Part shown: positions 23,549 through 32,878 of the stretch, one piece after another
Layout: every line of letters begins with the position of its first letter
Numbering within the stretch: the first letter of the stretch is position 1
Assembly (NCBI RefSeq): GCF_000337135.1
Contig: NZ_AOIN01000096.1
Coordinates: 68,098-132,097 of the forward strand
Reading direction: 5' to 3'
Source: Natrialba chahannaoensis JCM 10990
Lineage (GTDB): Archaea > Halobacteriota > Halobacteria > Halobacteriales > Natrialbaceae
Length of the DNA: 64,000 bases
Notes under the pieces: model-generated
Told to the model about the DNA's origin: nothing
The model's database searches: none
Seen by the model: only the letters and a program-made list of their open reading frames with translations
Made by a program: the position numbers and the translations under genes

Positions 23549-25545
23549 GACAGTGAGCATCCTACTCTCTTGGTTGATTCGAGAAGGGACCCCATGGTTA
23601 GTTACCGGCCAGACATATGACCATTGATCGGGGACGAATCCCGGCAGAGGACATCGTAGGGGAAGCAAGGGCGCTCCGAACCGCTCGATGCGATGTTTTT
23701 CGAGCCCTTACTGAGACCTCGTACCACGACTGGCCTGCGTATCGGTCGACTCCACTGTATGATCGCCAGTCACTCCCAGCCCTCGAAGAGGACGTCCGTA
23801 CTGTCGCCAGCGAGTGGTTCGCGCATGACGCTCACGACTGCGTCGAGGCGTTCGTCTGCCACCTGCCACTCGCGTACATGGATTTCCAGCCCCACGACGG
23901 CTACACCGGACCAACGCGTTACGAGATGACGCCACTCGTCCGGGTGTTCCTGCTCAAAGCACTCCACGGCTGGGACTACGAGACCGCGCTCATCGAGTAT
24001 CTCAGAAACCACTCACATCTCCGCAGCGAACTCGGACTCGATTCGGTACCCGTCCAGTCGACGCTGTGGCGAAGCTGGCACGAACGATTCAGCACCGACC
24101 TCAGAGAGACCATCGAGACGGCCGCTCGGACGATTCTCTTTGCCGCCGACCGCGCAGGCGTCGACGTCCCCCATGAGCCAGCACACACGACCCACCGCCA
24201 CGAGACTACGGACGAGGTACCACTCACTGACCGCGTGGTTCTCGAACAGACCGAGGTCGTCACCGACCACGTCAACGAGATCGTCTACCCGGCATTCTCG
24301 TTGCCACGTGGCGAGGGCTGTGAAATCCACGAGCACGCCTTCTGGGACCTCCAGACGCATCTGGGCCTCCGGGAGAACCTGGCTGCAAATGAGGGGGATC
24401 GCGGGTTCGTCTACGAGTCTCAGCGTGAGCGGACGCCCCTCGGTCACATTCACCGGAAACACATTCGGCGGCTTTCTATCGACCAGATTCGAGCGATGTA
24501 CCGGGGGGCAATCCAGCGATTGCTTGATCGCCTCGAAGAGACGGAAGCATATCATGGCGCAGGAATCGTCGCCATCGACATCACTGAGGCAGACCCCTTC
24601 ACCGGCGACCGCTCCGGGCATGAAGACGAGATTATCGGCACCAAAGAGCGGTCAGGAGAGTACGCCTACCAGTGGGCGACGATTCAGTTGGTTGGGAACG
24701 CCGTCCCACTCGTTCTCGACGCTCGCCCCGTCCAGAAGGGCGAGAGTCGCGTCGATATCGTAGAGGACCTCCTGAACTCAGCACAGGAACTCGTCCACAT
24801 CGACAACGTACTGATGGATCGGGAGTTCGACAGCCAGCACGTCCTGGAAGCCATCTCACAGCGCGGGCTGTCGTACATCGTCCCCAAGCGGATGTACACC
24901 AGCGAGCGCGAGCAGGCAAAACGACTGCTCGCGGTTGAACAGGACCGCTACGTCATCGACCGCAAACTCCATCTCGGCAACGACGAATGGCACGAGACCA
25001 CGCTCGTCTACCGCCGAAACGAGCGCTCGGAACACGACGATTATCGGCAGTACTCGGTGTTCATGTCGAATCGTGGAAGCGGTCACCTCGCCGAGTACGC
25101 TTACCGCTGGGCGATCGAACGCGGCTACCGGACCATCAAGCGATTCATGGCCGCGACGACCTCGAAGAACTTCGTGTTGCGGTTCTTCTACTTCGCCTTC
25201 GCGTGTCTTCTCAACTCGATGTGGCGCAGTGTCGATTTATTAGTGCAGGTCGAACTCACTGGTGAGTACGAACGTTCACCGATGGTGACCGCTGACAACA
25301 CGCTCACACTGCTAAAGAAGGCAACTGGTGTCGGCTAACGGTCTGTTGCGCGTCGAGAGCCTCGGTCGCGAGCGGTGGCGCTGACCAGACCATCGATCAG
25401 GCGGCGAAGTTATTGGTTCAGCAACACAAAGCGGCCGTTCACGGCGACACCGAGGACGAATTGGGACTTCGCTTCCGTTGAAACCACGCATTACAGCCCC
25501 GCTACACTGACTGTAGTCGTAACTTCCCCAATTTCCAGTGAGACA
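23549..25545 (+). mobile_element. IS4-type insertion sequence, ends approximate
   Basis: An intact transposase gene (23617-25338) with short flanks. Termini are uncertain: the left flank from 23549 (gacagtgagc) and the reverse complement of the right flank near 25539-25548 (gaacagtgtctc) share only ACAGTG, so they may be degenerate inverted ends. No clear target duplication was seen. The left edge abuts the stop codon of the MFS gene. Confidence 0.5.
23617..25338 (+). CDS. IS4-superfamily DDE transposase
   Basis: 573 residues, full length with no internal stop. Catalytic residues are visible: first Asp in VAIDITEADPF, second Asp in VLMDREFDSQH, and the C-terminal YREK signature with exact spacing in YAYRWAIERGYRTIK (Y-2-R-3-E-6-K). 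The end (FYFAFACLLNSMWRSVDLLV) is usual for long haloarchaeal transposases of this class. It catalyses cut-and-paste movement of its own element. GC and codon use are close to the chromosome, so the element is host-adapted. The IS family subgroup cannot be fixed by eye. Confidence 0.88.
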   Translation: MTIDRGRIPAEDIVGEARALRTARCDVFRALTETSYHDWPAYRSTPLYDRQSLPALEEDVRTVASEWFAHDAHDCVEAFVCHLPLAYMDFQPHDGYTGPTRYEMTPLVRVFLLKALHGWDYETALIEYLRNHSHLRSELGLDSVPVQSTLWRSWHERFSTDLRETIETAARTILFAADRAGVDVPHEPAHTTHRHETTDEVPLTDRVVLEQTEVVTDHVNEIVYPAFSLPRGEGCEIHEHAFWDLQTHLGLRENLAANEGDRGFVYESQRERTPLGHIHRKHIRRLSIDQIRAMYRGAIQRLLDRLEETEAYHGAGIVAIDITEADPFTGDRSGHEDEIIGTKERSGEYAYQWATIQLVGNAVPLVLDARPVQKGESRVDIVEDLLNSAQELVHIDNVLMDREFDSQHVLEAISQRGLSYIVPKRMYTSEREQAKRLLAVEQDRYVIDRKLHLGNDEWHETTLVYRRNERSEHDDYRQYSVFMSNRGSGHLAEYAYRWAIERGYRTIKRFMAATTSKNFVLRFFYFAFACLLNSMWRSVDLLVQVELTGEYERSPMVTADNTLTLLKKATGVG

Positions 25546-25651
25546 CTGTTCACACTCGCTGAACCCCCAACCGAGAGGGAAAGAACGCGTCGGCATGAGA
25601 AGACGAAAGGAGACGAATCGTCTCTGTCACCAGGTGCCAGCCACCAAGACG
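25339..25651 (+). other. Post-IS intergenic region with a possible gene fragment
   Basis: 313 bases between the transposase and the convergent MTAP gene. Bases about 25383-25482 translate as ADQTIDQAAKLLVQQHKA then AVHGDTEDELGLRFR and a stop. This is protein-like and could be the 3' stub of a gene cut by the IS, but no start or partner is present. The likely right end of the IS lies near 25530-25550. Nothing else recognised. Confidence 0.4.
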
Positions 25652-26515
25652 CTACTCTTCTAGATACTCGCCAACAAGGAGATCGACCCGCTCGCGCGTC
25701 TCGTCCGGGATCGCCTCCGTCGGCGTGTTAATCGTCCCCTCGAGTGCACTCCAGGCGTCGCTCTCGAAATCCTCGGGCATCGTCCGAATCGCCGCTTCGA
25801 TCACCGCGTTGATCGACTCCTGGTTGGCCGCGGCGTTCTCGAGTACCTCTTCGAGTGTGACCTCGCTGTCCTGCTTCCAGACGTCGTAGTCGGTGATGCC
25901 TGCGATGGTCGCGTAGCTCAGTTCGGCCTCACGGGCGAGTTTGGCCTCTGGAATCGTCGTCATACCGACGATATCCCAGCCCTGGTCGCGGTAGAACTCG
26001 CTCTCGGCGCGCGTCGAGTACTGTGGGCCCTCGATGCAGACGTAGGTGCCGCCCTGTTCGGTTTTCGTCTCCGCGTCCGTCGCCGTCTGGGCCGCGGACG
26101 CGAGGTGGTCGACCATCGCGGGACAGTACGGTTCGGCAAAGCCCATGTGAACGACGATACCGTCGCCGAAGAACGTCGGCGAGCGGTGTTTCGTCCGGTC
26201 GAACGTCTGGTCCGGGACGACGAGCGTCTGTGGCGGCAGGTCCTCCCGCAAACTTCCGACTGCGTTCGTCGAGATGACGCGGTCTACACCAACGGATTTG
26301 AGCGCGTAGATGTTCGCGCGGTACTGTGCATCCGTCGGCGTGTGCTGGTGGTCCTCACCGTGGCGCGGCAAGAACGCGACCTCGTTCCCGGCGAGTTCGC
26401 CGAGTGTCACGTCCTCGCTGGGCTCGCCGTAGGGTGTCGAGACCGACTCAGTTCGAGTGTTCTCGAGTGGCAGTGCCTCGTAGATGCCGCTGCCGCCGAT
26501 GACGCCGATGGTCAT
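25652..26515 (-). CDS. mtnP: S-methyl-5'-thioadenosine phosphorylase
   Basis: 287 residues, normal for archaeal MTAP. It splits methylthioadenosine with phosphate into adenine and methylthioribose-1-phosphate, feeding purine and methionine salvage. Diagnostic features: MTIGVIGGSGIYE at the start, FLPRHGEDHQHTPTDAQYRANI with the His-Pro phosphate/ribose contacts, ISTNAVGSLRED, and YVCIEGPQYSTRAESEFYR followed by DIVGMTTIPEAKLAREAELSYA for purine and sugar binding. The frame is open 75 codons upstream, but ATG 26515 gives the conserved N-terminus exactly. It is divergent from a MATE transporter. Confidence 0.94.
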   Translation of the reverse strand: MTIGVIGGSGIYEALPLENTRTESVSTPYGEPSEDVTLGELAGNEVAFLPRHGEDHQHTPTDAQYRANIYALKSVGVDRVISTNAVGSLREDLPPQTLVVPDQTFDRTKHRSPTFFGDGIVVHMGFAEPYCPAMVDHLASAAQTATDAETKTEQGGTYVCIEGPQYSTRAESEFYRDQGWDIVGMTTIPEAKLAREAELSYATIAGITDYDVWKQDSEVTLEEVLENAAANQESINAVIEAAIRTMPEDFESDAWSALEGTINTPTEAIPDETRERVDLLVGEYLEE

Positions 26516-26648
26516 GCAGGCACATGCGCAGTGAATCACTGTAAACGATCCGGGTCTCCCAAGCAGATTCCTTGCGTGTGCGTGTATCGGTGCAACACGA
26601 TACCACATCTCCCAAGTGGTCAAGTGTGCTGAACGTTTGTGATCTGGT

Positions 26649-28112
26649 ATGTCCTCCAGTGAGAACTCGGACGATGACTCTCTCACCGAGGGGGAGCTTG
26701 TCGGTCCGATGTTCAAGCTGGCCTGGCCGCTCGTTGTCATCCAGCTACTGCAGGTCGCCTACAACGTGGGCGACACGATCTGGCTCGGCGCACTCTCAGG
26801 CGACGCGGTCGGTGCGGTGAGCCTTGCGTTCCCGCTGTTGTTCCTCCTGATCGCAGTCGGCAGCGGCTTTACGACGGCCGGTGCGATCTTGATCGCCCAG
26901 CACACGGGTGCAGATAGTGATGAGGGCGGCATCATCGCTGGCCAGACACTGTCGTTCATCTCGCTTGTTGCCGTCGGACTCGGAATTCTCGGCTACTTCC
27001 TCACCGTCCCGATGCTTGAGGCACTGCCCTCGGACCCGCAGACCGACGAGGCGATCATCCCGCTCGCGGCGGAGTACCTCCAGATCTTCTTCCTGGGGCT
27101 GCCGTTCGTGTTCGGTTTCTTCGTCTTCGTCGCGCTCATGCGCGGCTACGGCAACACGCGCGCGCCGATGCGAGTGATGTTTATCAGCGTCATCATCAAC
27201 CTCGCAATCGACCCGCTGCTCATCTTCGGCGTCGGACCGCTCCCCCGCCTCGAAGTCGCCGGTGCGGCCGTCGCGACCGTCATCTCCCGCGGCGTCGCCA
27301 CGGCTATCGGCTTCTACCTGCTGTACTACACCGACGTCGGCCCCGAAATCGAGGCGGCCCATATCCGGCCCCGACTCGAGTACGTCCGAGAAATTACTCG
27401 CCTCGGCGTCCCGACAGCGCTGGAGCAGTCGATGACGGCGATGGCGCTGGTCGCGATGACAGCGATCGTCGTGACGTTCCCACCGGAGGTCGTCGCGGCG
27501 TACGGCCTTGGGAACCGGCTGGTCTCGCTGGCGTTCCTGCCGGCGCTCGGGATGGGGCAGGCAACGGACTCGATCGTCGGGCAGAATCTGGGCGCAGGGA
27601 TGGCGGATCGCGCAGAACGAGCCGTCGGCATAGCTGCGGGTGTGATCGGCTCGATCATGTTCGTCACGGCACTGGTTGCGTTTCTGTTCCCGGAGCCGTT
27701 CGTTTCGGTGTTTCTGCTGGCGGAGGAAGAGGGACGCGCGACGATTATCGACTACGGCGTGACCTACCTGCAGTTCTCCGCGGTCGCGTTCGTCTTCATG
27801 GGCGTGATGCAGGTAATCCAGGGTGCGTTCCGTGGCGCGGGGAACACGAAGACGGCTCTCGCGTTTGCCGTCCTCGGCTTGTGGCTCGTCCGGGTTCCCG
27901 TGACGTACTACCTTGTGTTCGTCGCCGGCTGGGGGCCGACCGGGATCTGGACCGGTGTCGTTATCGGCGACATCGTGGGGGCCATCGCGGCGACCGCGTG
28001 GTTCACCCGCGGGACCTGGAAGGAGTCGATCGTTGACGAGGAGGATAAAGACGAGTCGGCGGAGTCACGAGAGTCGCCAGCGCCGGAGGATGGAGAGCCG
28101 ACGCTCGACTGA
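26649..28112 (+). CDS. MATE-family multidrug efflux transporter
   Basis: 487 residues with 12 hydrophobic helices in the two-bundle MATE layout. Family marks: LAWPLVVIQLLQVAYNVGDTIWLG in helix 1 and the pseudo-repeat LGVPTALEQSMTAMALVAMT opening the second half. The C-terminus is a charged cytoplasmic tail (KDESAESRESPAPEDGEP). It is predicted to export organic cations or drugs by Na+ or H+ antiport. A second MATE protein of similar design is encoded at 34540. The ATG at 26649 opens directly into the acidic N-terminus, 133 bases from the divergent mtnP. Confidence 0.93.
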   Translation: MSSSENSDDDSLTEGELVGPMFKLAWPLVVIQLLQVAYNVGDTIWLGALSGDAVGAVSLAFPLLFLLIAVGSGFTTAGAILIAQHTGADSDEGGIIAGQTLSFISLVAVGLGILGYFLTVPMLEALPSDPQTDEAIIPLAAEYLQIFFLGLPFVFGFFVFVALMRGYGNTRAPMRVMFISVIINLAIDPLLIFGVGPLPRLEVAGAAVATVISRGVATAIGFYLLYYTDVGPEIEAAHIRPRLEYVREITRLGVPTALEQSMTAMALVAMTAIVVTFPPEVVAAYGLGNRLVSLAFLPALGMGQATDSIVGQNLGAGMADRAERAVGIAAGVIGSIMFVTALVAFLFPEPFVSVFLLAEEEGRATIIDYGVTYLQFSAVAFVFMGVMQVIQGAFRGAGNTKTALAFAVLGLWLVRVPVTYYLVFVAGWGPTGIWTGVVIGDIVGAIAATAWFTRGTWKESIVDEEDKDESAESRESPAPEDGEPTLD

Positions 28113-28207
28113 ACCCACTCCCGCCTGTCTCACCCCCACAAACTCAAAGACTACTTTGAGTCTCAGGCATGGCTATACGATTGCAGTGAAAACATCACAC
28201 CGATAGG

Positions 28208-28852
28208 ATGGCCTCTCTCTTTCCACGCAAGCCGGCGTCGGCACTAGACGACCCCGAAACCGAGCCCAAACTAGTTTCACTGACCGATTCGGAAGCAGAC
28301 CACATCCTCTCGTCAGTCTCTTCGACGACCGCACGAACCATCCTCGCGTTGTTGTACGAGGAGCCACGAACCGCATCGGATCTCGCTGATCACCTCGACG
28401 CGTCGGTGCAGAACGTCAGTTACCATCTGGAGCGACTCGTGGACGCTGACCTGGTCGTCGTCACCGGCACCTGGTACTCGAGTCAGGGTCGCGAGATGGA
28501 CGTGTATGCACCGGCGAACGGATCGCTGGTGTTGTACGCGGGGCCCGAACGCGTGGCACCGTCGCTGTCGAGCGCAGTACAGCGCGCGCTCGGCGGAGTC
28601 GGCGTTGTCGGGCTGGTGAGTGCAGTTGTTCACACCCAATGGGACGGCCCACAAGAGCCAGCGCCGGTAGCGTTTCGTCACGCGGAGCCACCCGAGCCGA
28701 CGCTTCAGGAGACACTTCTCACGTTCGCCACCGGGCCTGGTGGCTTCGTGCTCGCAGCAGGGCTGGTTGCGATCTGTCTGTGGCTCGGCCACTGGTACTG
28801 GACACGGTATCGACCGCTGAGACGGCGGACCGAAGGCGGCAAGCCAGCGTAA
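28208..28852 (+). CDS. ArsR-type winged-helix protein with C-terminal membrane segments
   Basis: 214 residues. The N-terminal half is a winged helix: SSTTARTILALLYEEPRTASDLADHLDASVQNVSYHLERLVDADLV. A wing-like GTWYSSQGREMDVYAP follows. The C-terminal half contains two hydrophobic stretches (GVGVVGLVSAVVH and GPGGFVLAAGLVAICLWLGHWYW) with a basic tail, so the regulator is probably membrane-associated. This architecture recurs in haloarchaea as one-component regulators responding to envelope state. It follows the MATE gene on the same strand by 95 bases and could control it, but no operator is evident. Confidence 0.83.
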   Translation: MASLFPRKPASALDDPETEPKLVSLTDSEADHILSSVSSTTARTILALLYEEPRTASDLADHLDASVQNVSYHLERLVDADLVVVTGTWYSSQGREMDVYAPANGSLVLYAGPERVAPSLSSAVQRALGGVGVVGLVSAVVHTQWDGPQEPAPVAFRHAEPPEPTLQETLLTFATGPGGFVLAAGLVAICLWLGHWYWTRYRPLRRRTEGGKPA

Positions 28853-29052
28853 CGGCAGTTCCTGCTGGGTCACCTGTCCGCGCTATTGGTGCATCCGCGG
28901 ACAGGTCGTGAGAAGCCCAAAACTGGCTGACAGCAGCCGGCCGACACACAGCTGACCCACCAGTACACAGCAAGGCGGTTCGATCCGTCCAGACTAAAAA
29001 ACGCATTTGACTCTGTGCTAGGTGGAAGGGGTACCCCCTCTATCGTGACTGT
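28853..29052. other. Intergenic region
   Basis: 200 bases. The part near 28990 (gactaaaaaacgc) is a likely promoter or T/A-rich signal before the lipoprotein at 29053. No gene seen. Confidence 0.5.
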
Positions 29053-30066
29053 ATGGAACGACGAACCGTTCTCGCATCGATCGGTATTGGCCTTGGAGTG
29101 ACTGCAGCCGGTTGCCTCTCGGAGACAGACGCAACGCCAACGGAAGGTTCAGAACCCAACCCCGACAGCGAGGGCGGAACAAGCGAACGCGCGACCGACC
29201 CCGACGAACAACCGCTGTCCACGAAGAACAACTCACCGACCGCTGTCGATCCCGACACCACCGTCGACCGCCAGCTCGGAGACGAGACACTCGAGTCGAC
29301 CGGTCTCCGGAAGCCGGTCCACCTCGTCCTCGCGAATCGAAGGAGCGAGGAACAGACACCCACGCTCGTCATCGAGCGCGACGAGACGACGGTACTCGAG
29401 GAGGCGTTCGAACTGGGGGCGGACGCGGCCGTCCACGTGGCAGTGACTGACCTTGGCGAGTACACGGCCCGCGTTGTGCTCCCAGAAACAGAGACACAAC
29501 CAGAACGAGCGGAGACGGTGTCGATCGGGTACGAGCAGTTCGACTGTAATCAGACGACCGCGACGCTTGCGGTGACGGACGAAGAGATCACGTCGCACGT
29601 CGCCTCGACGCTGATGGCCTGTAGCGGTGTCGTGACAGCGACCGTTGATGAGGGCGAGACAAGCGAGGCGACCGCTACAGCAGGACTCGGATCCGACGAG
29701 ACCGAATCTGGACCGGGACACACACTCGTCGTCCACAACCCGACTGACGAGACGCGATCGACGCGCGTGCTGATCGACACTATGGCGGAGAGCGCGCCAG
29801 CGCCGCTCTTCGACGGCGTCTACACGCTCGAGTCGGATGCGACTGCAGCAGTCGACATCCCAGAGAGCGACGAGTACGAATTGACGGTCACTCGCCTCGA
29901 TTCTGACGCGGTTGACCGGACGCAAATCGACACTGGTGAGTTCGACTGTAACAGTTCGACGACCCACGTCGAACTCGACGCGGCGGGTGCACTCGAGTCG
30001 GCGACGATGTCGACGCTGATGGGGTGTGCCGGTGTGAACGCTGCGGAGAAACCTGAGACCGAGTGA
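29053..30066 (+). CDS. Lipoprotein with two related beta-rich domains
   Basis: 337 residues. It begins MERRTVLASIGIGLGVTAAGCLSE: twin-arginine signal with lipobox at Ala-Gly-Cys. After an acidic Thr/Glu linker two similar Ig-like domains follow. The first runs from VHLVLANRR to FDCNQTTATLAV and TLMACSGVV; the second runs from HTLVVHNPTDE to FDCNSSTTHVEL and TLMGCAGVN. The shared FDCN and LM(A/G)C(S/A)G pairs suggest a conserved disulfide per domain and an internal duplication. The role is unknown; an extracellular binding or adhesion function is a guess. A small membrane gene follows 11 bases after the stop, probably in the same transcript. Confidence 0.82.
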   Translation: MERRTVLASIGIGLGVTAAGCLSETDATPTEGSEPNPDSEGGTSERATDPDEQPLSTKNNSPTAVDPDTTVDRQLGDETLESTGLRKPVHLVLANRRSEEQTPTLVIERDETTVLEEAFELGADAAVHVAVTDLGEYTARVVLPETETQPERAETVSIGYEQFDCNQTTATLAVTDEEITSHVASTLMACSGVVTATVDEGETSEATATAGLGSDETESGPGHTLVVHNPTDETRSTRVLIDTMAESAPAPLFDGVYTLESDATAAVDIPESDEYELTVTRLDSDAVDRTQIDTGEFDCNSSTTHVELDAAGALESATMSTLMGCAGVNAAEKPETE

Positions 30067-30076
30067 GGGACGACAG

Positions 30077-30382
30077 ATGCCGCCCGCTGTCCCCCGCCTG
30101 AACGCCCCGTCACCCTCCCAGATTGCAGACTTGCTGCGGCGAGCGGCCGCGGGACTGCGAACCGGTGTGCGCACGCTCGCGTTCTGGATCGCGGTCGTCC
30201 TCCCGGCCGCGTACCTCCCGGTTCTGATTGGGCCGTCCCTGCTGTCGATTTCGACACCGACGGCCACCCACCAGTCGCTCGCGCTGCTCGGCTTGCTCGT
30301 CCTCCACGGGCTCTGTATCGTGCTGGGCCACGAGCACAGCCCCCGGTCTCGCCGGGGCCGGTGCGGACCGGTCGCTCGGTGA
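30077..30382 (+). CDS. Small membrane protein, function unknown
   Basis: 101 residues, 11 bases after the lipoprotein gene and probably co-transcribed. It has an amphipathic basic N-terminus (PSPSQIADLLRRAAAGLRTGV), one or two hydrophobic stretches (AFWIAVVLPAAYLPVLIG, then ALLGLLVLHGLCIVLGHEH) and a basic tail. I recall similar short haloarchaeal proteins with FW..V.LP..Y.PL and a closing LGHE, but cannot name the family. The ATG at 30077 is the only reasonable start. Confidence 0.65.
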   Translation: MPPAVPRLNAPSPSQIADLLRRAAAGLRTGVRTLAFWIAVVLPAAYLPVLIGPSLLSISTPTATHQSLALLGLLVLHGLCIVLGHEHSPRSRRGRCGPVAR

Positions 30383-30481
30383 GCGTGGCTGTGTGTCGAC
30401 GCAAACGGCTGTGTATCGATTCAAACGGCTGTGACAACGGTCACAGACTCCCCGCAAAAGACGGCCAAGCGTCGGTCGCTC

Positions 30482-31237
30482 TTACGTTTCTGGCTCTGTT
30501 TCTGACTCGGACTCCGACCTCGACTCTGTTTCCGTCTCGGAGTCCGCACGCAACGCCCACTTCCCAGGTTCGGTCATCTCGATTACGTCGCGCCGTTCCA
30601 TCTCCGAGAGCACCTCTGTCACGCGGTTGGGCTGGGCGATTTCCATCTCGATGCGCTCGATGCCGTGGAACTCGGCGAGGTAGTGGCGGGTCTCGTCCGC
30701 CGAGAACGACTCCTGGTCGGCCTGCTCCATCGCACCCGAGATCAGGTCGACCATATCCTCGATGAAGTTCCAGGGGTAGACGATCCAGGTCCACTCCTCG
30801 AGTCGCTCGCCAACGTAGTCCGGATCGAACTCGCTCGTGCCGAGTAGTTGCAGGGTCGCCGTACGGACCTCGCCGGCGTTTCGGTCCTCGACGTACTCGT
30901 GGGCGCGCTCGATCGAGCCGCCGGTGTCAGCGATGTCGTCGATGATCAGCACGTCCTTGCCCTCGACGCTGCCTTCCGGCATCGGGTAGCGGACGGTCGG
31001 CTCGCCGGTCTTCTCGGCGGTGCCGACGTAGTGTTCCATCTTCAGGCTCGTCAGATCGTTCAACCCCAGGAAGTCACAGAGACATCGGCCCGCGAACCAG
31101 CCACCGCGTGCGAGCGCGACGATGACGTCAGGGTCAAACTCGTCGCGACGGACCTCGTCGCTCACGTCGCGACACAGGCTGTAGATGTATTCCCAGTTCG
31201 TTATCGTACAGTCGAAGTCGTCCGGTAGATCGGACAT
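30482..31237 (-). CDS. Phosphoribosyltransferase with C-terminal winged-helix-like region
   Basis: 251 residues. The N-terminal 150 form a type I phosphoribosyltransferase: PDVIVALARGGWFAGRCL and the PRPP-binding loop DVLIIDDIADTGGSIERA. This resembles the archaeal xanthine/hypoxanthine-type transferases that turn bases plus PRPP into nucleotides. The remaining part (YLAEFHGIERIEMEIAQPN, RVTEVLSEMERRDVIEM) looks like a winged helix, and the tail is a Ser/Glu repeat (ESRSESESETEPET). A TATA-like ctta(t)ag lies at 31274-31282 on the minus strand, placing a short leader before ATG 31237. The base specificity cannot be read directly. Confidence 0.88.
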   Translation of the reverse strand: MSDLPDDFDCTITNWEYIYSLCRDVSDEVRRDEFDPDVIVALARGGWFAGRCLCDFLGLNDLTSLKMEHYVGTAEKTGEPTVRYPMPEGSVEGKDVLIIDDIADTGGSIERAHEYVEDRNAGEVRTATLQLLGTSEFDPDYVGERLEEWTWIVYPWNFIEDMVDLISGAMEQADQESFSADETRHYLAEFHGIERIEMEIAQPNRVTEVLSEMERRDVIEMTEPGKWALRADSETETESRSESESETEPET

Positions 31238-31371
31238 CTGGTGGCCACCTACCGGTGACTGAGACGCGCAATCCCTATAAGTGGGCTGAAAGACTGGTCA
31301 CAGTCGTTCACCAGCGCGTGCAAATACGATCTAGCTATAACTATTGGCGTCCCGAATAGTCCTCGCAACCT

Positions 31372-32745
31372 ATGCCCTCAACGCGCGACTACGAATTCCT
31401 ACTCGAGTGTGAGAACGTCATCGGCGTCGATTACGACGAGGACGATGGCCGGCTTACGGTGTTCGTCTCACAGAAGCAACCGAGAGCCAGCCTTAACGAC
31501 GAAGACGACGTGGAAACGCGCCTCGCCGAACTCGGCGACGACGTGGACGTGAGAGTCGTGGACGCGGGCTACGATGAGACGCGAGAGGGATTTGATGCCC
31601 TGGGGATGGACCCCGTCGAAGTACTCCCTGAAGCCGCGCCCGGTCGCCAGGGGCGACATCGACCCGTTCCCGGTGGTGTCAGCGAGATCAACGCGAACTC
31701 GACGGCCGGCACCGGCGGCCCGTACCCGGCCCGCGTCGACGATCCCGAGACTACAGCCGCTCACTGGCGTGACGACGTTGAGCCAGGCGATCTCGTTCGA
31801 TTGTCGAACAACCACACCTACGCACGCTCGGACCGGGCCGAGTTCGGGGAGCCGATTCTGCAGCCGTCGCCGCGAGACGGCGGCGAGGGGGGAGACGAAG
31901 TCGGTGGCCTGGTCGGTTACGTTCCGATCGAGGATGGCGGACTGGTCGATGTCGCTGCCCGCTCGGTCGAACCGGAGCGCGAGTCGGCGACGTACTTCGA
32001 ACTCGACGACGAGTGGGCGACCGGCGTCTACCGGGACGAGTACGACGCGCTGCAGGGAGAGACGGTAACCAAGACGGGACGAACGACGGGCGTCACGAGC
32101 GCCGAAATCGAAGCGACGGATGCAAGCGTTCGCGTGGATTTCGGCGAGCGCGGTGCCGTGCTGTTCCGCGAGCAACTGGTCACCGGACCGATGTCCGAAC
32201 CCGGCGACAGCGGGTCGCCGGTCTTTCTCGACGACGGGACTCTGGTCGGCCTGCTGTTCGCCGGGTCCGGGCGGCAGACGATCTGCAACCGGATCGGGAC
32301 GGTCGAACGCGAACTGGGCGTCGAACTGCTCACCGTTGAACCGGACGATCGGATCGGCGACGGTAGTGATGACGCCGACCACGGCGATGACAGCGATGAC
32401 GGCGATAATGCGGAGGAGACGGACCCCGCCACCGTCTACACAACGACGATGGACCATACTGTCTCGGTCGACCTCGAGGCGGATCGTCCGTCACCGACAC
32501 TCGAGTCGATCGCGTTCGAAGACAAGTTACAGCCGGGCGAGACTGTCGATGTCACCGCGACAATCACTGCAGAACCGGGCGCGTACTGGCTCGCAATCGA
32601 CGGAGAGCAGACGACCGTGTCGATCGGTGCCGATAGCGCCGAACGGGAGACTGCGACGGCGACCTTTCCGCTTTCGATTCCCGCCGACGGGACGGGGTCG
32701 CTCTCGCTCCGTGTTCGGGCTGGGCCGATCGAATCCGGCGAGTAA
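31372..32745 (+). CDS. Trypsin-fold serine protease without signal peptide, with C-terminal Ig-like domain
   Basis: 457 residues. The chymotrypsin-fold triad is visible: His in VRLSNNHTYARSD, Asp in GGLVDVAARSVEP, and Ser in SEPGDSGSPVFLDDGTLVG. The preceding Tyr-Pro-Ala-Arg and GEPILQPSPRDGG match Nal1-like/bacterial LSNNHVLA proteases rather than secreted trypsins. No signal peptide is present, and the N-terminal 100 residues form a small alpha/beta domain (CENVIGVDYDEDDGRLTVFV). After an Asp/Gly-rich linker the last 100 residues look like a beta sandwich. The TATA-like ctataact at 31335-31342 supports the ATG at 31372. Probably an intracellular processing or self-cleaving protease. Confidence 0.82.
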   Translation: MPSTRDYEFLLECENVIGVDYDEDDGRLTVFVSQKQPRASLNDEDDVETRLAELGDDVDVRVVDAGYDETREGFDALGMDPVEVLPEAAPGRQGRHRPVPGGVSEINANSTAGTGGPYPARVDDPETTAAHWRDDVEPGDLVRLSNNHTYARSDRAEFGEPILQPSPRDGGEGGDEVGGLVGYVPIEDGGLVDVAARSVEPERESATYFELDDEWATGVYRDEYDALQGETVTKTGRTTGVTSAEIEATDASVRVDFGERGAVLFREQLVTGPMSEPGDSGSPVFLDDGTLVGLLFAGSGRQTICNRIGTVERELGVELLTVEPDDRIGDGSDDADHGDDSDDGDNAEETDPATVYTTTMDHTVSVDLEADRPSPTLESIAFEDKLQPGETVDVTATITAEPGAYWLAIDGEQTTVSIGADSAERETATATFPLSIPADGTGSLSLRVRAGPIESGE

Positions 32746-32878
32746 CGGCCCGCACTCAGTTTCGGGGTTTTGTTTGGCATTGAGCGAACGCTTGAGCGGC
32801 GCATGCTGGGTTTCGCTGACTCGCGAGACGAACCGGCGTTCGAGCAGCCATCGACCGACTACCGAGCAGGAATAGTTA

